Shown in pieces: positions 59,737 to 64,000 of a stretch of DNA of 64,000 nt. Within the stretch, counting starts at the first letter, position 1. Each line of letters starts with the position of its first letter. The position numbers and the translations under genes were made by a program. The DNA comes from Ochrobactrum quorumnocens (lineage in GTDB: Bacteria; Pseudomonadota; Alphaproteobacteria; Rhizobiales; Rhizobiaceae), in NCBI RefSeq assembly GCF_002278035.1, contig NZ_CP022604.1, forward strand, positions 1,302,001 through 1,366,000. The letters run 5' to 3'. The notes under the pieces were generated by a model that was given only the letters and a program-made list of their open reading frames with translations, searched no databases and was not told the DNA's origin.

Positions 59737-60825
59737 ATGCACAACTTCACGAAGATATTTGCTACGGCCTTATCGGCTTTCACGATGCTTTGCCTGCCGA
59801 CCATGGCGCAGGAAAATTCAACAGTAATACGCATTGGAATTGCAGCGCCTCTGAGCGGTGGATTTGCTCCACTCGGAAATCAGCTCGTCGATGGTGCACG
59901 TGTGGCGGCAACAGCCAAGAATGCTGAACTTGTCGTCGCGGATGATCGCTGTGATGCTGAAGGTGGTAAAACGGCTGCAGAAACCTTCATTAAAGACAAT
60001 GTGCAGATAGCCACTGGCTTTCTTTGCTCTGAAGCATTGGAAGCGGCGCTGCCTTTATTGAACCGGCGCAACATTCCCGTCATTACCTCCGGTGTCAGTG
60101 ACTTAACGCTGACAGAAAAGCGTTCTTCCACTCCGCCCCCCGTGTTTCGCCTGACCACAGGTCTGGATAAAGAAACGCGCGCCACCGGTAGCTTTTTAGG
60201 TAGCCTCTGGCGCTCCCAGCCCTTCGCCGTCATTGACGACGGCACGATTGAAGGCCGTGAACGCGCATCGCATGTTCTGGCCAGTCTCAGGGAACAACAG
60301 CTTCAGCCGGTTTTTACCGATACATATCGACCGGGTCTCGAAAACCAGAATGCACTCGTTGCCCGTCTGCGCCGTGCGGGCGCGACGCATGTATATGTCG
60401 GCGGAGAGCGTGATGATATTGCAGCCATTGGTGCGAGCGCTACGACGCTTAAATATCCGCTGGTGATCGCGGGTGGCAGTGTTTTGAATGCTGCACCAGG
60501 CACGCAGCCTTTAAGCGCTGACACATTGATGATCGCGCCGTTAAAGCCGCAAGATCTTTCGACCGCAAAAACAGCCGTCGATGCAATCAATCAGGCTGGA
60601 AAACTAGCTGAAGCCTATTCAATCAACGGATTTGCCACGATTGAACTTGCAGAAGCGGCCATCAGACAGGCGACGGACCAGAAGCAGCCTTTGATCGATA
60701 TTTTGCGCGATAATTCTTTCGAGACATCGCTTGGTACGCTCAATTTTGATGGTAATGGTATGCGGACAGACAATCCCAATCGTCTGCAACGCTATGATGG
60801 AACACAGTTCATATCAGCTGACTAA
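59737..60825 (+). CDS. Branched-chain-amino-acid-type ABC substrate-binding protein (orphan)
   Basis: 362 residues from MHNFTKIFATALSAF (GGAA upstream). Signal peptide ends PTMA-QE. Periplasmic-binding fold type I (IRIGIAAPLSGGFAPLGNQLVDGARVA, IATGFLCSEALEAALPLLNRRNIPVITSG, YPLVIAGGSV). Several Cys (VVADDRCDAEGG, GFLCSE) may form a disulfide. No permease or ATPase gene accompanies it. Its 3' end overlaps cobD by 17 bp. Confidence 0.88.
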   Translation: MHNFTKIFATALSAFTMLCLPTMAQENSTVIRIGIAAPLSGGFAPLGNQLVDGARVAATAKNAELVVADDRCDAEGGKTAAETFIKDNVQIATGFLCSEALEAALPLLNRRNIPVITSGVSDLTLTEKRSSTPPPVFRLTTGLDKETRATGSFLGSLWRSQPFAVIDDGTIEGRERASHVLASLREQQLQPVFTDTYRPGLENQNALVARLRRAGATHVYVGGERDDIAAIGASATTLKYPLVIAGGSVLNAAPGTQPLSADTLMIAPLKPQDLSTAKTAVDAINQAGKLAEAYSINGFATIELAEAAIRQATDQKQPLIDILRDNSFETSLGTLNFDGNGMRTDNPNRLQRYDGTQFISAD

Positions 60826-61798
60826 TCAGCCCGATCAGGCTCGCGATGATCAAGAGCCCTGTCATCAGGCTCATCACTGTCCAGAATAACTGAATCGCCG
60901 CGTCGATATCCTCGGCATTCGCGTCGCGCTTACCGTCGCTATTGAGCATAGGCCCTTCGACCTTCTCTGCCCCATATTGTCGGGGACCAGCAAGCGCCAA
61001 TCCAAGCGCACCAGCAAAAGCCGATTCCGGCCAGCCGGCATTCGGCGAACGATGCAGTCGCGCATCGCGCCACATCACAACAAAAGCTCGCTTTCCCGTT
61101 TCCCTATTGTGCGTGAATGCAGCAGCCAAAGCAGACAACAAGCCAGTCAGCCGCGCGGGAATATAGTTCACCACATCATCAAGGCGCGCTGCGAAACGTC
61201 CAAAATGACGATAGCGTTCGTTCAGATGGCCAATCATCGAGTCAGCGGTGTTAATGAGCTTATAGGCAAACAGACCCGGCAACCCGCCAATGAGAAACCA
61301 GAACGCAGGCGCAACAATGCCATCCGACGCATTCTCAGCGAGGCTTTCAACCGCAGCCCGGCTGACACCACCTTCATCAAGCTGTTCAGGGTTGCGTCCC
61401 ACAATCATTGAAACCGCTTTGCGGCCACCTTCGATACCGTCTTCACGCAGACCATTCGCCACGGCTTTCACATGATCGGCTAGGCTCTTTTGCGCCAAAA
61501 ACACAGCAACGATGACAATCTCAATCAATGCGCCAGCGCTGCCCAAAAAAGGCAAAAAATATTCAATTGCCAATCCGATTAGCACACAAAGAGCCACCAA
61601 CCCGATTGTAAGCCACATGCCGTTGCGGCGCAGTGATTCAACCGAAAGGTGATTATTGTTAAAGCGCTTTTCACCCCAGCTAATTGCTTTTCCGAACAAT
61701 ACGACCGGGTGCGTGAACCTTTGCCAAAGTTGCGGCGGGTCGCCGACGATGCGATCCAGAACAAGCGCTAATGAAAGAACAATCAGCTTTATTTCCAT
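60809..61798 (-). CDS. cobD: Adenosylcobinamide-phosphate synthase (CbiB/CobD)
   Basis: 329 residues, membrane protein with several spans. Starts MEIKLIVLSLALVLDRIVGDPP. Motifs: the VGDPP start, RAAVESLAENASDGIVAPAFW, then KLINTADSMIGHLNERY and SPNAGWPESAFAGALGLAL. It attaches the aminopropanol arm. Third in cobB-cobC-cobD, 22 bp after cobC. Confidence 0.96.
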   Translation of the reverse strand: MEIKLIVLSLALVLDRIVGDPPQLWQRFTHPVVLFGKAISWGEKRFNNNHLSVESLRRNGMWLTIGLVALCVLIGLAIEYFLPFLGSAGALIEIVIVAVFLAQKSLADHVKAVANGLREDGIEGGRKAVSMIVGRNPEQLDEGGVSRAAVESLAENASDGIVAPAFWFLIGGLPGLFAYKLINTADSMIGHLNERYRHFGRFAARLDDVVNYIPARLTGLLSALAAAFTHNRETGKRAFVVMWRDARLHRSPNAGWPESAFAGALGLALAGPRQYGAEKVEGPMLNSDGKRDANAEDIDAAIQLFWTVMSLMTGLLIIASLIGLISQLI

Positions 61799-61812
61799 AG
61801 TCTTGCAAGACT
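61799..61812. other. 14-bp palindrome before cobD
   Basis: AGTCTTGCAAGACT is perfect and abuts the cobD start. It could hinder translation initiation as an RNA hairpin or be chance. Confidence 0.35.
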
Positions 61813-61820
61813 TCCCTGAA

Positions 61821-62834
61821 TCAATCTTTCAAGCACAGAATCTCACGCAATGCCTGCTCCAGACGCGCGAATGCCTCTTCATCGGCAGCAAGTCCAATGC
61901 GTAACCATTGAGGTGCATAGGCGAACTTTCGTACCAGAATATGTTTTCCACAAAGGGCGTCATAAATCGCATGAGCATCGCTGTGCGCAACCAAAGCGAA
62001 GAGTGCTGTGCCACCCACTTCCTTTAAACCGCATCGCGTCAGGACGGTGGCAAGCTCCGCCCGCCGCCAATCAATGCGCGCACGAAAGTCTTTTAACGCC
62101 GCATCGCTTTCAAAAGCATGTTCGGCTATCGCCAGTGCCGGTCCAGATACCGCCCATGGACCAAGCCGCTCAGTTATCTTCTCCACGATCTTCGCGCTTG
62201 ACAACAAGAAACCAAGCCTTACGCCCGCAAGGCCGAAAAACTTGCCGAAAGACTTCAGCACAATCATCGGTGCTGTAGCAGCATAGGCCGCAACACTGAC
62301 TTCGACATGCGGATCAGCAAAAGCCTCATCAACAACGAGAAAACCACCGCGCTCGCCAAGTCTCATTGCCAGCTCAAGCAGATCGGGACGCGCGATAATT
62401 CGTCCATCTGGGTTGTTTGGACTGACGATTGTGACAACGCGCGCGTCGTGCGGAATATCTTCGAGCGTCGCACATTCGACCACCTTCCAGCCCGTGGCTT
62501 TAAAAGAAGCAGCATGTTCCTGATAGGTCGGGCCTAAAATAGCGACAGTTGAAGGTTCGAGTAACGTCGGAATGAGCTGAATAAGTGCCTGTGTTCCCGG
62601 CGCAGCCACAATAGGCGCTTCATCCGCAACACTGTAGTAGCGCTGTCCCGACACGAGAACCCGCTGCAGAAGCCCCTCATCCGGCAATCGGTTCCACAGG
62701 GCTGGCGTGAAATCCGGGAGAGGAAAGTGTTCAGGATTGATGCCTGTCGAAAGGTCAAGCCACTCTTCGGCTTTGCCACCAAAGCGCGCAATAGCACGAT
62801 CCAGCGCACCGCCATGTTCAATATGCGTGTTCAC
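61821..62834 (-). CDS. cobC: Threonine-phosphate decarboxylase (CobC)
   Basis: 337 residues from a GTG that overlaps the cobB stop (GTGA), GGAG seven bases upstream. PLP aminotransferase fold: LDLSTGINPEHFPLPD, ALIQLIPTLLEPSTVAILGPTY, VSPNNPDGR, and the PLP lysine in VLKSFGKFFGLAGVRLGF. Makes the aminopropanol phosphate for the lower axial loop. Confidence 0.94.
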   Translation of the reverse strand: MNTHIEHGGALDRAIARFGGKAEEWLDLSTGINPEHFPLPDFTPALWNRLPDEGLLQRVLVSGQRYYSVADEAPIVAAPGTQALIQLIPTLLEPSTVAILGPTYQEHAASFKATGWKVVECATLEDIPHDARVVTIVSPNNPDGRIIARPDLLELAMRLGERGGFLVVDEAFADPHVEVSVAAYAATAPMIVLKSFGKFFGLAGVRLGFLLSSAKIVEKITERLGPWAVSGPALAIAEHAFESDAALKDFRARIDWRRAELATVLTRCGLKEVGGTALFALVAHSDAHAIYDALCGKHILVRKFAYAPQWLRIGLAADEEAFARLEQALREILCLKD

Positions 62835-64000
62835 GCATCATCTCCGCTGAAATCAATTACATGCATGAATGAGCCCGAAACGGAACCAACACGTAAGCCC
62901 ACCTCTCCGTGATCTTCGCCCGCTGCATCGCGCACTTTGAAAAGTCGCTCTGAATCACCTTCACGGACAATCGACGCATAGTGAAATTCATGTGCCTTGA
63001 GCTGCATTTGCCAAGGCGAACCGGCAAGCGGCGTGAGCGATCTATAGCCAAGATGAAGTTTTCTTTGGGCGAAACTTGTATCCAGCGGCAAAAGCCCGAG
63101 CATCGAATGGTTCATGCCTTGAGCGTCTTCCAGCGCTTCACCGAGCACCATATAGCCACCGCATTCGCCATAGATTGCAACGCCCTTCGTTGCCGCAGCC
63201 TTCATGCCCAGCTGGAAGTTTTTCGCAGAAGCCAGTTTGCCCGCAAAAAGTTCGGGATAGCCGCCGGGTAGATAAATCGCATCGGCATTTTGATCCGGTG
63301 CTTCATCGGCCAGCGGCGAAAAAAACGAAATCTCAGCCCCACGCCTGCGCCAGCCTTCAAAGAGATGCGCATAGGCGAAAGCAAATGCATCATCACGCGC
63401 TACTGCAATTCGGCTGCCCAATGGCTTGAGACGTGGCACATTGGCCATCGCCGCATGACGTTTCGGCGCTGACCAGATATGCGTCAGAGCCGCAAAATCG
63501 ATGCGCGTCTCCAAAACATCAGCAGCGTGATCGAGAAAACGCTCCAGGTCGGCATGTTCGCCTGCCTGCACCAACCCAAGATGGCGTTCGGGCAAAACGA
63601 GTGCCTCATCGCGTGGAATCGCACCCAGAACGGTAATGCCAAGCGGCTTCAATGCTTCGCGCAGCATCATTTCATGACGCGCACTGCCCACACGGTTCAG
63701 CACGATACCAGCTATCAACACGTCCTTGCGAAATTGGCTAAATCCGGAAACAAGCGCCGCGATGGAATGCGATTGTTTTGCACAATCCACGACCAGCACC
63801 ACCGGCAGATCAAGCATTTTTGCAAGATCAGCAGACGAGCCTTTGCCATCCATAGCCCCATCAAACAGCCCCATCATGCCTTCAGCAACAAGCAGCTTGC
63901 CACCTTCGGTCATACGCGAAGAAAGCGCGCTGATAAGTTCAGGCCGCATCGTCCATGGATCAAGGTTAAAGCATTCTGCCCCGCTCGCAGCCTTATGATA
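62831..64000 (-). CDS. cobB: Cobyrinate / hydrogenobyrinate a,c-diamide synthase, 5' end cut by window
   Basis: 389 codons are visible; the frame runs open to base 64000 (YHKAASGAECFNLDPWTMRPE), so roughly 40-50 N-terminal residues with the Walker A part lie outside. Visible: VAEGMMGLFDGAMDGKGSSADLAK, LVVDCAKQSHSIAALVSGF, and a C-terminal glutamine amidotransferase domain with IYLPGGYPELFAGKL and Cys in GVAIYGECGGYMVLG. ATP-dependent amidation of the a and c side chains. Overlaps cobC. Confidence 0.96.
   Translation of the reverse strand, partial: YHKAASGAECFNLDPWTMRPELISALSSRMTEGGKLLVAEGMMGLFDGAMDGKGSSADLAKMLDLPVVLVVDCAKQSHSIAALVSGFSQFRKDVLIAGIVLNRVGSARHEMMLREALKPLGITVLGAIPRDEALVLPERHLGLVQAGEHADLERFLDHAADVLETRIDFAALTHIWSAPKRHAAMANVPRLKPLGSRIAVARDDAFAFAYAHLFEGWRRRGAEISFFSPLADEAPDQNADAIYLPGGYPELFAGKLASAKNFQLGMKAAATKGVAIYGECGGYMVLGEALEDAQGMNHSMLGLLPLDTSFAQRKLHLGYRSLTPLAGSPWQMQLKAHEFHYASIVREGDSERLFKVRDAAGEDHGEVGLRVGSVSGSFMHVIDFSGDDA

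Overview
The window is core chromosome of an alphaproteobacterium in the Brucellaceae, most likely an Ochrobactrum-type Brucella. This rests on the protein sequences (a 1377-residue RpoB, a 66-residue SecE, an Omp25/31-like barrel), on the aerobic cobalamin (CobG/H/I/J/L) pathway, and on rhizobial-style dispersed intergenic repeats. The species call is inference. I see no prophage, integrase, transposase, rRNA operon or CRISPR array.

Layout. (1) 1-18.5 kb, minus strand: the translation and transcription superoperon. Read along the minus strand it runs tRNA-Tyr, tRNA-Gly, tuf, tRNA-Trp, secE, nusG, rplK, rplA, rplJ, rplL, rpoB, rpoC. A divergent small acidic-protein gene follows, then rpsL, rpsG, fusA. 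Leader hairpins, an L10-leader-like RNA and two promoter candidates are visible. (2) 18.6-29.1 kb: housekeeping and envelope genes. These are rlmB, a CBS-pair protein, a rhomboid protease, a PAS protein with a full CtrA-type box, a periplasmic transglutaminase-like protease behind a two-palindrome operator candidate, a gamma-carbonic-anhydrase-like protein, a DUF3126 protein, cysE, an alpha/beta hydrolase, a DUF192 protein, a double cold-shock protein, gloA and a Tim44-like protein. (3) 29.4-37.6 kb, minus strand: alaC, hom, an ABC-F ATPase, glpX, recJ, and a small lipoprotein upstream. (4) 37.6-43.9 kb: an M15-type lipoprotein behind a long structured leader, tRNA-Glu, a DUF2218 protein behind a 17-bp palindrome, a 37-residue small protein, sfsA, map, radC and a porin-like protein. 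(5) 44.2-50.5 kb: an M19 dipeptidase plus a complete dipeptide-type ABC importer in one tight plus-strand operon. (6) 50.6-64 kb: a siderophore-interacting protein and cobalamin genes (cobL divergent from cobG-cobH-cobI-cobJ, then cobB-cobC-cobD cut by the window edge). A lipoprotein, a hydrolase, a flavin reductase and an orphan binding protein sit between the two cob groups.

How the genes work together. Regions 1 and 3 serve macromolecule and amino-acid synthesis. Region 5 imports and cleaves small peptides. Region 6 builds corrin-ring cobalamin precursors aerobically. The SIP protein and the free-standing DUF2218 protein share a domain fold by eye, which suggests a shared iron-related role.

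I found no convincing new multi-gene system. The most interesting leads are regulatory: the palindrome pairs, the CtrA box, the structured leaders, the stop-codon-adjacent repeat families and a hairpin covering the sfsA start. All start-codon corrections are my own, based on ribosome-binding sites and family lengths.
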